Of a DNA stretch of 32,101 bases, positions 1-9,066 are shown one piece after another. Source of the DNA: Candidatus Gastranaerophilales bacterium (lineage in GTDB: Bacteria > Cyanobacteriota > Vampirovibrionia > Gastranaerophilales > Gastranaerophilaceae); contig CANPXC010000006.1 of NCBI GenBank assembly GCA_947585605.1, forward strand, positions 1 to 32,101, given 5' to 3'. The notes beneath the pieces were generated by a model, which worked only from the letters and a program-made list of their open reading frames with translations, was not told where the DNA came from and ran no database searches. Position 1 is the first letter of the stretch; each line of letters opens with the position of its first letter. A program made the translations under genes and the position numbers.

Positions 1-358
1 CTATAACTCCGGTACCTTGTGAAGCCGGTTTTAACATTACACTGCCTGCTCCGCTGCGTCCTGTTATCGGATGAGGAATTGTTGTTTTGTATATAGGTAC
101 GTTTATTAAGTTCTTTCTTCCGTCTGCTACTGCTTTTTGTATTGCAATAATTACTTCTGCAGCTTTTGCACAGCCAACGCCTACTTGTCCGTTCTTATTT
201 CCGACAACGACTATTGCTCTGAAACTTAATTTCTTACCGCCTTTTACAACTTTTGTTACTCTTCTGACCTGTATTACTTGTTCTTTCCATTCACTTTGTA
301 CAGGTTCTGTAGTCGTTTCTATCTTTCTTTTTTTAGACTTTGTTTTAGTTTCTTCCAC
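1..358 (-). CDS. rpsE: 30S ribosomal protein S5, N-terminal part; runs off the left edge of the window
   Basis: Manual reverse translation from GTG at 358: (M)[118 protein letters not shown]. Diagnostic S5 motifs [18 protein letters not shown] and [19 protein letters not shown] ribosome-binding site at 367-375. Absent from the ORF track, probably because no stop lies within the window. Confidence 0.95.
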   Translation of the reverse strand, partial: MEETKTKSKKRKIETTTEPVQSEWKEQVIQVRRVTKVVKGGKKLSFRAIVVVGNKNGQVGVGCAKAAEVIIAIQKAVADGRKNLINVPIYKTTIPHPITGRSGAGSVMLKPASQGTGVI

Positions 359-390
359 GTTAATTGCCTTTCTTTAAGTTATTAATCCTA

Positions 391-448
391 AAAAATAAAA
401 AAACATAACATTAAAACTGACTTATTTTCTAAGCCTTATTATGTTATG
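391..448 (-). terminator. Hairpin followed by U-tract upstream of rpsE (intrinsic terminator or leader attenuator)
   Basis: Minus strand: CATAACAT-AATAA-GGCTTA-GAAAA-TAAGTC-AGTTTTA-ATGTTATG-TTTTTTTATTTTTT. Outer 8-bp perfect stem (404-411 / 441-448), inner 6-bp stem with one G-U pair, then a T-rich run. Confidence 0.55.
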
Positions 449-511
449 GGTTTGGATTTTAATTTTCTGACATTATTTATATTATTATATAAATTTTATT
501 TTTCAAGTGTT

Positions 512-1360
512 TTATAATTTCTTTTCAATTTTGAGATATTTTGAATCTTTCCAAGATAAATCAATATATTTAATTTCAAAATTAATTTTTTTGACTTCAT
601 TAAGTATTGCCGATATCGGTTTTATTCTTTCGTATAAATCAATATCTGTTTCCCCAAGTCTTACTTTTGCGCTCTCTAACTGTGCATAAGCGTCATGCGG
701 AGTTCTTAAATCAATATACTCTACCTTTTCACCTGAATATTCCTGCAAAAGTTTGTATAATTTGTATAAATATTCTATTTTTTCTTTATCCCATTTTTTA
801 TAATCGTCGCCTTTTGTTCCGTAACTTAAAATCTTTACGCTGTCTGTTTTGTATTTAAAAGGTAAATATTCCCGCTCAATAAATTCTCCGCTGTGGGCCA
901 TTGCAGCTATTTCCGGAGCATTTTCAGAAGGCGCAATCGTTATTGCGGGAGTTACTTCTTCTAACATTACAACATATCTTGCCGGCAACCAAAATCTTCT
1001 TACATAAGCTCTTTTTACAGGAGTTAATTTCTCTATTTGTTCTGCCATCTTGGCAGGATTTATTTTGTATACGGGTTTATTTTCATTGGGAATTTTTTTC
1101 ATTGCGTTAATTATTTTTTCGGAAGGAACAATATTATTTCCTAAAATTTCCAATGAGGCGCCTTTCGGATTTTTATATATGTCGCTGCTGATGTACCAAT
1201 AATGTGTATTTCCAAGTCTGTATACGATATAAAACATGGATAAAATTATTAAAAAGCGCACTAACTTATATAATCTTCTTAATGCAATTTCGCCTCTGCG
1301 TGCTTTTCTTTTTAATTTTTGTTGTTTTATTCGTCTTTCAACCGTATAGTCATTTGACAT
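512..1360 (-). CDS. ftsQ: Cell division protein FtsQ/DivIB-like (TM segment plus POTRA-like domain)
   Basis: Basic N-terminus, single TM segment (LVRFLIILSMFYIVYRLG), POTRA-like region (LEILGNNIVPSEKIINAMKK...VKRAYVRRFWLPARYVVMLEEVTPAI). Directly downstream of murC-murB-ddl. Confidence 0.85.
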   Translation of the reverse strand: MSNDYTVERRIKQQKLKRKARRGEIALRRLYKLVRFLIILSMFYIVYRLGNTHYWYISSDIYKNPKGASLEILGNNIVPSEKIINAMKKIPNENKPVYKINPAKMAEQIEKLTPVKRAYVRRFWLPARYVVMLEEVTPAITIAPSENAPEIAAMAHSGEFIEREYLPFKYKTDSVKILSYGTKGDDYKKWDKEKIEYLYKLYKLLQEYSGEKVEYIDLRTPHDAYAQLESAKVRLGETDIDLYERIKPISAILNEVKKINFEIKYIDLSWKDSKYLKIEKKL

Positions 1361-2314
1361 TTATTTATTTAATCCTGCGTTATTCAGTATAAGTAATACC
1401 AAATTATCGTATGTAATTCCCATAGCTTTTGCCTGTGCCGGTAAATCACTAATATCTGTCATCCCGGGACTTGTATTTATTTCTAATAAATATGGTATAT
1501 CTTCCTTCATCATAAAGTCAATTCTTGATACTCCGCGGCATCCTGCAGTTTTAAATGCTTCCACCGCCATTTGTTTAACACGATTTGTAACACTTTCAGG
1601 CATTCTTGCAGGTACTATAAAATCTGACATCCCGCTTGTGTATTTTGCTTCATAATCATACCATTCGGTTTTAGGACGTATTTCAAGTATTTCTGTTGCA
1701 AAAGGTTCGTTGTTTTTTTCTAAAACACCTACAGTTACAAAATATCCGTCTACAAATTCCTCGGCAAGTACGTCATCATTATATTTTATTGCTGTGTCAT
1801 AAGCGGATTTCAATTCCTCTTTTGTATTGACTTTTGTCATTCCAAAACTTGAACCTTCGCTTACGGGCTTTGTAAATAACGGATATTTTAAATTTTGTGT
1901 CTTTTCGTATATGTCATCACCTTTTTGTATAAAAGCTGATTTTGCCATAATTATGTTTTTATTTGTTGATAATATTCTCTTTGTATATTCTTTATTCATT
2001 GTAATTGCACTGGACATTACACCGCAGCCCGTGTATTCTATTTTTAAAAGTTCCAGTATTCCTTGTATGCACCCGTCTTCTCCGTATTTACCGTGCAGTG
2101 CATTATATGCAACGGCTATTTCTTTTTCTTTTAATACATTTGCTATATTCTCATCAACAATTATTTTTTCAACATTTGTATATCCCAGTCTTTTTAATGC
2201 CTCATAAACATTATTGCCTGAACGCAGTGAAACTTCGCGTTCGCTGGATAATCCGCCGCATAAAACAGCTATCTTTGTATCATTTTGATATTTTCTTAAT
2301 TCATTTTTTTCCAT
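1361..2314 (-). CDS. ddl: D-alanine--D-alanine ligase
   Basis: IAVLCGGLSSEREVSLRSG, ALHGKYGEDGCIQGILELLKIEYTGCGVMSSAITMNK, CRGVSRIDFMM, YLLEINTSPGMT: canonical Ddl/ATP-grasp motifs. Confidence 0.97.
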   Translation of the reverse strand: MEKNELRKYQNDTKIAVLCGGLSSEREVSLRSGNNVYEALKRLGYTNVEKIIVDENIANVLKEKEIAVAYNALHGKYGEDGCIQGILELLKIEYTGCGVMSSAITMNKEYTKRILSTNKNIIMAKSAFIQKGDDIYEKTQNLKYPLFTKPVSEGSSFGMTKVNTKEELKSAYDTAIKYNDDVLAEEFVDGYFVTVGVLEKNNEPFATEILEIRPKTEWYDYEAKYTSGMSDFIVPARMPESVTNRVKQMAVEAFKTAGCRGVSRIDFMMKEDIPYLLEINTSPGMTDISDLPAQAKAMGITYDNLVLLILNNAGLNK

Positions 2315-3192
2315 AGTTTTTCTTCTTCCGTCTCTTTATTTCCGATATATATAATTTCCGGATGCAGTTCTATTGTATATTTTTCTTTAACTTTTGTATA
2401 CATTTTGTACATCAAACTTATAACATCAGATGATGTTGCATTGTTCTGATTTAAAATAAAATTGGCATGTTTATCAAAAACAACGGCTCCGCCCTCTTTT
2501 TGAGATTTCATATCACATAAATCAAGCAATCTTCCTGCTGAATCATTTTGCGGATTTTTAAAAATACTTCCCGCATTGCCTGTGCTTAATGACGGCTGCC
2601 TTAAACGTCTGAACTCAATATTCCTCGACATTATTTCGTTAATCTTTTCCGAGTTTTCCGGTATTAAATCAAATTTAACATCAATAACTATATAGTTTTT
2701 GTTTTGAATTACGGAATTCCGGTATGAAAAGTTCATTTCTTCTTTTGATAATTCGATAATAGTATTGTTTTCCTTGTCAAACACCCTTGCTGATTTAAAT
2801 GTATCAGATATGGATTGGTTATGTGCCGAAGCATTCATACACACCATACCTCCGAAACTGCCCGGAAATCCTATTAAAAATTCAAATCCGCTTAGTGAAC
2901 GATTGGCGCATTCTTTTGATATATACGGCCCTTTTGCCCCGCATTCAACGTACAATTCGTTTTGATTGAATGAAAAATTTTTTAAGTTTTTTGTAAATAT
3001 TATTTTTTTATCTATGTCATTTGAACTAAATAATACATTGGAACAGCCGCCAAGAACTATATCATATTCATTTGATTTTAACAGTTCGATAAAATCCTCG
3101 ACAGAATCGGGGAACGCAGCCTTCTTTATCCTTCCGCCAATCTTAAAGGTTGTATCATTTTTTATATCATAATTTTCAGCAATTTTAGTCAA
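2296..3192 (-). CDS. murB: UDP-N-acetylenolpyruvoylglucosamine reductase
   Basis: NDTTFKIGGRI, LGGCSNVLFSS, GFEFLIGFPGSFGGMVCMNASAHNQSI, RQPSLSTGNAGSIFKNP, NQNNATSSDV: MurB FAD-binding and active-site motifs. Overlaps the start of ddl by 19 bp. Confidence 0.96.
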   Translation of the reverse strand: MTKIAENYDIKNDTTFKIGGRIKKAAFPDSVEDFIELLKSNEYDIVLGGCSNVLFSSNDIDKKIIFTKNLKNFSFNQNELYVECGAKGPYISKECANRSLSGFEFLIGFPGSFGGMVCMNASAHNQSISDTFKSARVFDKENNTIIELSKEEMNFSYRNSVIQNKNYIVIDVKFDLIPENSEKINEIMSRNIEFRRLRQPSLSTGNAGSIFKNPQNDSAGRLLDLCDMKSQKEGGAVVFDKHANFILNQNNATSSDVISLMYKMYTKVKEKYTIELHPEIIYIGNKETEEEKLWKKMN

Positions 3193-4588
3193 TATTACCG
3201 GCCTTTTCGTATTCTTTTTTTATTAATCCGCCAAGCTTAGTTATGGTTCCGGCACCTAATGTTATTACTATATCATTTTTCTTGAGAAGCGGATAAATCT
3301 TTTTTGCGCATTCTTCCATAGTACCTGAAATATAAACGGCATTTTTGTGATTTACTTCTTTACAGAATTTTTCGGAATTTATTCCTTCTATTTTATCTTC
3401 TCCTGCGCTGTATACGTCTGTTACAATCAGCGAATTGCAATTTTCAAAAGCATTTTTAAAGTCATTCCATAAGCTTTTAAATCGTGTATATCTGTGCGGC
3501 TGAAAAACGGCAACAATGTTTTTTGTTTTACCTGCTGCTTTTTGCGCTCCTTCTAATGTTGTTTTTATTTCGTGCGGATGATGTGCATAGTCGTCATATA
3601 TAACAGTATTATTAAATTCGCAAACTTTTTGAAATCTTCTGCCCATACCGCTGAATTCTTCAAAATATTTTGTATACTCATTGGCGTTAATTTTTGCTGT
3701 TTTTAATGCGGCATATACAGCTAATGCATTATATACGTTGTGTTTCCCGGGAATTGACAGCTTTATATGAGCTTCTTTTTCACCTTTGAAAATAATATCA
3801 AATTCAGAGCAAAGTCCGTGGTATTCAATATTTTTAACGGTATAATCTCCGCAATTAAGTGAAAATGTAGTGTAATTATAATTCGGATACATTTTCATAA
3901 ATTCTTGATTGCCTTTACAATCTAAATTTATAATTACATTTTGTTCGGGTTTATTTGAAATATATTTATTAAATGTTTTTGCAATATCCGAAAATCCGTT
4001 TTTATAGTAGTCTAAATGGTCTTCTTCCATATTGTTTATAACGGCAATATCAGTTGAATATTTTTGAATTGTGCCGTCTGATTCATCCAGCTCTGCGATA
4101 AAGTACTTATTACCATTAAATTGCGCATTAGTATTTATATCGGGAATTACGCCGCCTACGCAAAATGAAGGTTTTAAGCCTGCATTATACAATATATAAG
4201 AGCATAATCCGCTTGTTGTTGTCTTTCCGTGTGTTCCCGAGAAACCTATAAAATAAGAATTATTGCTTTCCGAGTATTCTTCCGAAATCATCTTAAGAAT
4301 ATCCGACCTGTGGCAAATACGTAAACCAAGTTCTTTTGCTCTCATCAATTCGGGATTATTGTCTTTTATGGCGCTGCTTGCAACAATTATCATATCATTA
4401 CTGATTAAATCGGAATTGTGACCTATATTAATATTAATACCGATATTTTCAAGTAAATTTGTATATTTGCTTTCTTGTATGTCTGAACCTGAAACAGTTG
4501 CTCCTCTTTCCTTAAGGTACTTTGCAAGTCCGCTCATTCCTACTCCGCCGATTGCTATAAAATGAAATTTTTTATCCCTAATCTCCAT
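3185..4588 (-). CDS. murC: UDP-N-acetylmuramate--L-alanine ligase
   Basis: HFIAIGGVGMSGLAKYLKERGATVSGSDI, GFSGTHGKTTTSGLCSYIL, VYDDYAHHPHEIKTTLEGA, VFQPHRYTR: MurC motifs. Overlaps the start of murB by 8 bp. Confidence 0.97.
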   Translation of the reverse strand: MEIRDKKFHFIAIGGVGMSGLAKYLKERGATVSGSDIQESKYTNLLENIGININIGHNSDLISNDMIIVASSAIKDNNPELMRAKELGLRICHRSDILKMISEEYSESNNSYFIGFSGTHGKTTTSGLCSYILYNAGLKPSFCVGGVIPDINTNAQFNGNKYFIAELDESDGTIQKYSTDIAVINNMEEDHLDYYKNGFSDIAKTFNKYISNKPEQNVIINLDCKGNQEFMKMYPNYNYTTFSLNCGDYTVKNIEYHGLCSEFDIIFKGEKEAHIKLSIPGKHNVYNALAVYAALKTAKINANEYTKYFEEFSGMGRRFQKVCEFNNTVIYDDYAHHPHEIKTTLEGAQKAAGKTKNIVAVFQPHRYTRFKSLWNDFKNAFENCNSLIVTDVYSAGEDKIEGINSEKFCKEVNHKNAVYISGTMEECAKKIYPLLKKNDIVITLGAGTITKLGGLIKKEYEKAGNID

Positions 4589-4704
4589 GTGTTATTCTTC
4601 CAAAAATCTTTGACATGTCTATTTTATTATAAAATTATAAATAGTTGAATTATTCTTAAAATAATTGTACAATTAACTCAATTCAATATAATTAAGAGGT
4701 TAAT

Positions 4705-6069
4705 ATGAAATTACACGTACAAACATTATTTGTTGCCATAGGTCTTGGTATAAAAAGGAATTGGCATATATTTTTAGCTATTATTGCCGGAGTTATTTTC
4801 GGTAATTTTATTTTCGGCATTTGTAAAGGTGAAATGTCTGATTTATATACTTATAATTCTAAATTATACCACTTTATAAGTATTTTAAATATTGTGGGAC
4901 AAGCTTTCCTTAGAATAATACAAATGGTTGTTATTCCCCTTGTTTGCTCTGCCATAGTTGTTGGTATATCAAGTATTGGCGACAGTAAACAAATAGGTAA
5001 ATTCGGTAAAAAAATGCTGCTGTACTATGGTATTATTACTGTACTGGCAGTTATAATCGGTGCTGTTTTGGTATTGATTATTAAACCGGGTATCGGAGTT
5101 CAATCAATTATTAGTGCTACCGCTAATGTTGATTTACAAACCGTTGTTGATAATGCATTTAAAGAACAACAAGGAAATATAGGTAATTTGTTCTTAAGTA
5201 TGATTCCTCAAAATCCTTTGGAATCGCTTGCAAAAGGTGATATGATTCCTATTATTTTCTTTGCTCTTATATTCTCGTTAGCACTTGCTAAAGTCGGCGA
5301 AATAAACAGACCTATTGTTTCTTTCTTTGAATCTATATTCGCGGCTACAATGAAAGTTACAGACTGGATTATGGTTTTTGCAGCTCCGGGTATTTTTTCA
5401 TTGACTGCTTGTGTGGTTGCTACTCACGGATTAGTTATATTTAATACTATTTCAAAGTTCTTTGCGGTTGTTCTTATAGGCTTTTGCATTCAGTTCTTTG
5501 TTATTTATCCTTTAATATTAAAAGTATTCAGTAAAGTTCCGATAGGTAATTTCTACACGGCTATTATTGAAGCTTTGTTAGTAGCTTTCGGTACCGCAAG
5601 CAGCAGTGCTACATTACCTTTAACTATTGCTTGCTGTGAAAAACGCGGAATATCTCACAAGGTATGCAGCTTCGTTCTTCCGCTGGGTGCTACTTTGAAT
5701 ATGGATGGAACTGCCCTGTTCCAGACTGTTGCAGTTATATTCCTGACACAAGCATACAATGTTTCTCTCGATCCGATGCAGATAGTAATGATTATGGTTC
5801 TTGCTATAATAGCTTCAAGTACTTGTGCAGGTATCCCCGGTGCGGGTCTTATTACAATTGCTTTGGTTCTGAACGGTTTAGGCTTGAAACAAGACCAGCT
5901 TGTTGAAGGTTTTGCATTCTTGTTTGCTATTGACAGAATTATTGATATGATTAGAACAACTGTTAACGTTGCAAGTGACGCTGTCGTTACAGCTGTTATT
6001 GCAGATAATGAAAATGAAATTAATTATGACTTATTAAATAATACTGATGAATATAAAGAAATTATTTAA
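4705..6069 (+). CDS. Sodium/proton:dicarboxylate (glutamate/aspartate) symporter, DAACS family
   Basis: Multi-TM protein with GTASSSATLPLTIACCEKRGIS, LPLGATLNMDGTALFQTVAVIFLTQ and ASSTCAGIPGAGLI, the DAACS signature segments. AAGAGG ribosome-binding site upstream. Confidence 0.93.
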   Translation: MKLHVQTLFVAIGLGIKRNWHIFLAIIAGVIFGNFIFGICKGEMSDLYTYNSKLYHFISILNIVGQAFLRIIQMVVIPLVCSAIVVGISSIGDSKQIGKFGKKMLLYYGIITVLAVIIGAVLVLIIKPGIGVQSIISATANVDLQTVVDNAFKEQQGNIGNLFLSMIPQNPLESLAKGDMIPIIFFALIFSLALAKVGEINRPIVSFFESIFAATMKVTDWIMVFAAPGIFSLTACVVATHGLVIFNTISKFFAVVLIGFCIQFFVIYPLILKVFSKVPIGNFYTAIIEALLVAFGTASSSATLPLTIACCEKRGISHKVCSFVLPLGATLNMDGTALFQTVAVIFLTQAYNVSLDPMQIVMIMVLAIIASSTCAGIPGAGLITIALVLNGLGLKQDQLVEGFAFLFAIDRIIDMIRTTVNVASDAVVTAVIADNENEINYDLLNNTDEYKEII

Positions 6070-6090
6070 TTAATTAATAATTTTAGTCAA

Positions 6091-6120
6091 AAAAAACGCT
6101 CCCAAACGGGAGCTTTTTTA
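6091..6120. terminator. Bidirectional Rho-independent terminator between convergent genes
   Basis: AAAAAAC-GCTCCC-AAAC-GGGAGC-TTTTTTTA: 6-bp GC-rich stem, 4-nt loop, A-run on the left and T-run on the right, so it can work on both strands. Confidence 0.9.
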
Positions 6121-6135
6121 TTATACATATTTTAA

Positions 6136-6354
6136 CTAATCTACCAAAATTTGTTGAATTTCAACATTTGGTTTTCCCAATACTCTCACTAATTCTAATA
6201 CAGACGCTTTCATCTGGCATTTTTGTGATGTACCGTTAAAAAAGTCTGTATAGAAACATCCTTCGCAAACGCAGCCTCTTTTATAGCATTCTAACGCGGT
6301 GTTAGTCCACCTTCTGACTGCAATCGATCTACCCATATCTCTGCTTCTAAGCAC
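6136..6354 (-). CDS. Small Cys-rich protein (72 aa), possible metal-binding or regulatory protein, function unknown
   Basis: GTG start with AAGGAGG at 6363-6369 (8-nt spacer), a good promoter upstream and a terminator downstream. Cysteines C23-x4-C28-x-C30-x2-C33-x12-C46. Confidence 0.88.
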   Translation of the reverse strand: MLRSRDMGRSIAVRRWTNTALECYKRGCVCEGCFYTDFFNGTSQKCQMKASVLELVRVLGKPNVEIQQILVD

Positions 6355-6362
6355 TAGAAATT

Positions 6363-6369
6363 CCTCCTT
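6363..6369 (-). promoter_or_regulatory. Ribosome-binding site AAGGAGG for the small Cys-rich CDS
   Basis: Consensus Shine-Dalgarno 8 nt upstream of the GTG at 6354. Confidence 0.85.
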
Positions 6370-6436
6370 GAATTAATCCCCAAATGATTTTGTAATGTAT
6401 TTTTCTTTAGCATGTACATTCCTTAATCATATTATT

Positions 6437-6464
6437 ATTATATCCTTTTAGTTTTCTATTTCAA
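6437..6464 (-). promoter_or_regulatory. Sigma-70-type promoter for the small Cys-rich CDS
   Basis: Minus strand TTGAAA-N16-TATAAT (-35 at 6459-6464, -10 at 6437-6442), about 80 nt upstream of the start codon. Confidence 0.7.
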
Positions 6465-6551
6465 GAATTTTTATTCAATTATTACGTTATGATACAATTC
6501 TTAATAATATATACATTCGTATGGTACATGTATTTGTTGTATATATCCGCA

Positions 6552-6577
6552 TAAAAAAAGCAGGATTTAATTCCTGC
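6552..6577 (-). terminator. Rho-independent terminator of pheT
   Basis: Minus strand GCAGGA-ATTAAA-TCCTGC-TTTTTTTAT directly after the pheT stop codon. Confidence 0.88.
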
Positions 6578-6578
6578 C

Positions 6579-9032
6579 TTATCTGTAGCTTATTGTTTGG
6601 AACTTCTTCATTAATCCGGTTTTTATATTAGAAATTTCCTTATCTATTATTTCATCAGTAAGAGTTGCTTCTTCATCCTGAAGCGTAATTCTGTATGCAA
6701 GGCTCTTATAGCCTTCTTGAATATGCTCGCCTTCATATATATCAAATAAATTTGCACCCTTAACTATTTTACTGTCAGCACATTTCTTAAATGCCAGCAT
6801 TATTTCCTCGTTTGTTACATTCTTTTCTATAGAGAATGATATATCTCTTTGAACTTCAGGAAATTGTGCAAGCGGTTTGAATTTTGCAGTTTTATTATTA
6901 GCGGCTTGAAGTAATTTACCAAGATTTATTTCAAACAAAAATATATCTTGATTAATTTTCAGTTTATCTTTAAATATAGGATAAATTTCACCAAAATATC
7001 CGATTATCTCGGGTGTCTTTCCTAAAAGTTTGACTTTCGCGCTTCTTCCCGGGTGTAAGTAGCTGCAATCGTCTGCGGGTGATAATTTTACCCTCGATGA
7101 TATGTTTAGAAGTTCAAATAAACTTTCCAATATGCCTTTTACAAAATAGAAATCAGTTTTATTTTGTTTCTTCCACAAGTTTTGATTAGTATCACCCGTT
7201 ATTACACCCGATAGTGTCAAATTTTCTTCAACACCGCTGTCTGTTTGCGTTGCAGGTGATTTTATAAAATATGTTTTTCCTATTTCATAAAGCCAAACAT
7301 TTTTTTGACCGTTATCAAAATTTGATTTTAAAGTTGAAAGTATGTTAGCAATTAATGTTTGTCTGAGCATTGTATGCTCATCCGACTGCGGATTTTGTAC
7401 AAATACCGCCTGTTCTTTGTTATAGGTCAAGCCGAATTGATTTAATAACGGTTCACCAATTAATGATGAAGTCATGGCTTCATTAAAACCGCAGCCTAAA
7501 AACAAATCATTAATTTTTTTCAACAGTTTTGCTTCATTTGATATTTCAGGTGAACACGTCTTATTGGGAAGTTTAGGTTCAATTTTATTATAGCCGTATA
7601 TTCTTGCTATTTCTTCTATTAAATCAACTTCTTGTTTAACATCGTTAATTCTGAAAGAAGGTATTTTAAATTTAGCAGCGGCAGGATTTTTTCCCACTAA
7701 TTTAAACCCTAAATTTTCAAGAATATTTATACATGTTTCAGCGTCAATATCACTGCCAAGAATACGTTTTACTTGAGCATATCTTAAAGTAATTTCTTCA
7801 TCCGGCAGTTTATTATTTCCTGTTTCCGCAATACCGTCAACTTTTGCGTCAGCATATTTTATGAGTAATTCTATTGCCCGAAGAAGTGCAGGTTTTGTTG
7901 CTTCGATGTCAACTCCTCTTTCAAATCTTGCGCAAGCTTCGCTTCTGTAGCCGATACTTCTTGAATTTTTTCTGTTTGTATGAGGGGTAAAATATGCAGA
8001 TTCAAGAACTATATTTTTTGTATTGTCGTCAATCTCTGAATTTTCGCCGCCGAATACTCCTGCAATACATACGCCCTTTTCTTTTGTAGCGCATAAAACA
8101 GAATCATTATTAAGAGTTCTTTCAACACCGTCAAGGGTTGTAAGTTTTTCACCTTCTTTTGCTCTTCTTACGCATATATAACCGTTTAATTTGTCTTTGT
8201 CGAAGGCATGCAGAGGCTGACCGTATTCGAGTAATACGTAATTTGTTATATCTACTACATTATTGATTGAACGTATTCCCGATACTTCAAGTCTTCGTTT
8301 CATCCAAAGCGGTGACGGCTTTATTTTTACATCATTTAAAATCCCTGCGGAATAATAACAGCAAGTATCTTTATCTATAATTTCCACTTTAAACTTGTCT
8401 GTTGCTGGATAATTAGCATTATCATTTTTTGCTATATTTAATTTTTTGTTAAATAGTGAAGCAATCTCTCTTGCAACGCCGATAACAGACATTTCATCCC
8501 CTCTGTTTGGCGTCGGAGATACATCTATAACCGTATCTTCTTTTATATTTAACAAATCTTCCAGTTTTGTTCCTAATTTTATATCGTCATAAATCCTGTT
8601 AAGTATTAATATTCCGTCTTCATCCTGCATTTTTTCAAGTCCGAGTTCATCTTGAGAACATAACATTCCTTGAGATACAACTCCTCTGATAACAGCAGGA
8701 GTAAGCTCATACGCCTCGCCCGTTTTCCTTGAAAGCACGATTGAGCCTACTGAAGCATAAGGAATTATCTGACCCTCTTTTATATTTTGAGCGCCGCATA
8801 CAACCGTTTTTACTTCTGTTCCTAAATCTACATCCACTAAATGCAGCTTATCTGCGTTCGGGTGCTGTTTTATTTCTTTAATTTGTGCTGTTATTATATT
8901 TGTAAACTTTGCACCTTCTTTAATAACTTCTTCAACCTCTAAACCGCTCATTGTAAGCTCATGTACAATTTGTTCCACGGTTAAATCACTGATATCTACA
9001 AATTCATTCAACCATTCTAATGATATTTTCAT
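6579..9032 (-). CDS. pheT: Phenylalanine--tRNA ligase beta subunit
   Basis: MKISLEWLNEFVDI start, tRNA-binding domain (ITAQIKEIKQHPNADKLHLVDVDLG), SPTPNRGDEMSVIGVAREIA, C-terminal FDX-ACB region (LAQFPEVQRDISFSIEK...SLAYRITLQDEEATLTDEII). The start is set at the ATG at 9032 (GAGGGATTTAAA upstream), not the ORF-track start at 9089. Confidence 0.97.
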   Translation of the reverse strand: MKISLEWLNEFVDISDLTVEQIVHELTMSGLEVEEVIKEGAKFTNIITAQIKEIKQHPNADKLHLVDVDLGTEVKTVVCGAQNIKEGQIIPYASVGSIVLSRKTGEAYELTPAVIRGVVSQGMLCSQDELGLEKMQDEDGILILNRIYDDIKLGTKLEDLLNIKEDTVIDVSPTPNRGDEMSVIGVAREIASLFNKKLNIAKNDNANYPATDKFKVEIIDKDTCCYYSAGILNDVKIKPSPLWMKRRLEVSGIRSINNVVDITNYVLLEYGQPLHAFDKDKLNGYICVRRAKEGEKLTTLDGVERTLNNDSVLCATKEKGVCIAGVFGGENSEIDDNTKNIVLESAYFTPHTNRKNSRSIGYRSEACARFERGVDIEATKPALLRAIELLIKYADAKVDGIAETGNNKLPDEEITLRYAQVKRILGSDIDAETCINILENLGFKLVGKNPAAAKFKIPSFRINDVKQEVDLIEEIARIYGYNKIEPKLPNKTCSPEISNEAKLLKKINDLFLGCGFNEAMTSSLIGEPLLNQFGLTYNKEQAVFVQNPQSDEHTMLRQTLIANILSTLKSNFDNGQKNVWLYEIGKTYFIKSPATQTDSGVEENLTLSGVITGDTNQNLWKKQNKTDFYFVKGILESLFELLNISSRVKLSPADDCSYLHPGRSAKVKLLGKTPEIIGYFGEIYPIFKDKLKINQDIFLFEINLGKLLQAANNKTAKFKPLAQFPEVQRDISFSIEKNVTNEEIMLAFKKCADSKIVKGANLFDIYEGEHIQEGYKSLAYRITLQDEEATLTDEIIDKEISNIKTGLMKKFQTISYR

Positions 9033-9066
9033 TTTAAATCCCTCTTTAATATATAGTTTTATTCTA

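Noticed and set aside
87-377. Plus-strand 96-aa ORF
   Set aside because: Antisense to the clearly recognisable rpsE; spurious.
507-3172. Plus-strand ORFs at 507-689, 607-858, 901-1110, 1204-1392, 1827-2207, 2005-2316, 2765-2965 and 2966-3172
   Set aside because: All antisense to ftsQ, ddl or murB, which have strong family motifs; Phe/Leu/Ile-rich compositions typical of antisense reading of AT-rich genes.
4663-4674. 12-bp perfect palindrome AATTGTACAATT in the murC/symporter divergent intergenic region
   Set aside because: Possible operator, but a single short AT-rich palindrome is weak evidence in such AT-rich DNA and no second copy was noticed.
4689-4704. TATAAT near the symporter start as a -10 box
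   Set aside because: Too close to the start codon: the transcript would begin at or after the AAGAGG ribosome-binding site.
5664-5906. 80-aa plus-strand ORF inside the symporter gene
   Set aside because: Alternative frame inside a well-supported DAACS gene; no ribosome-binding site noticed.
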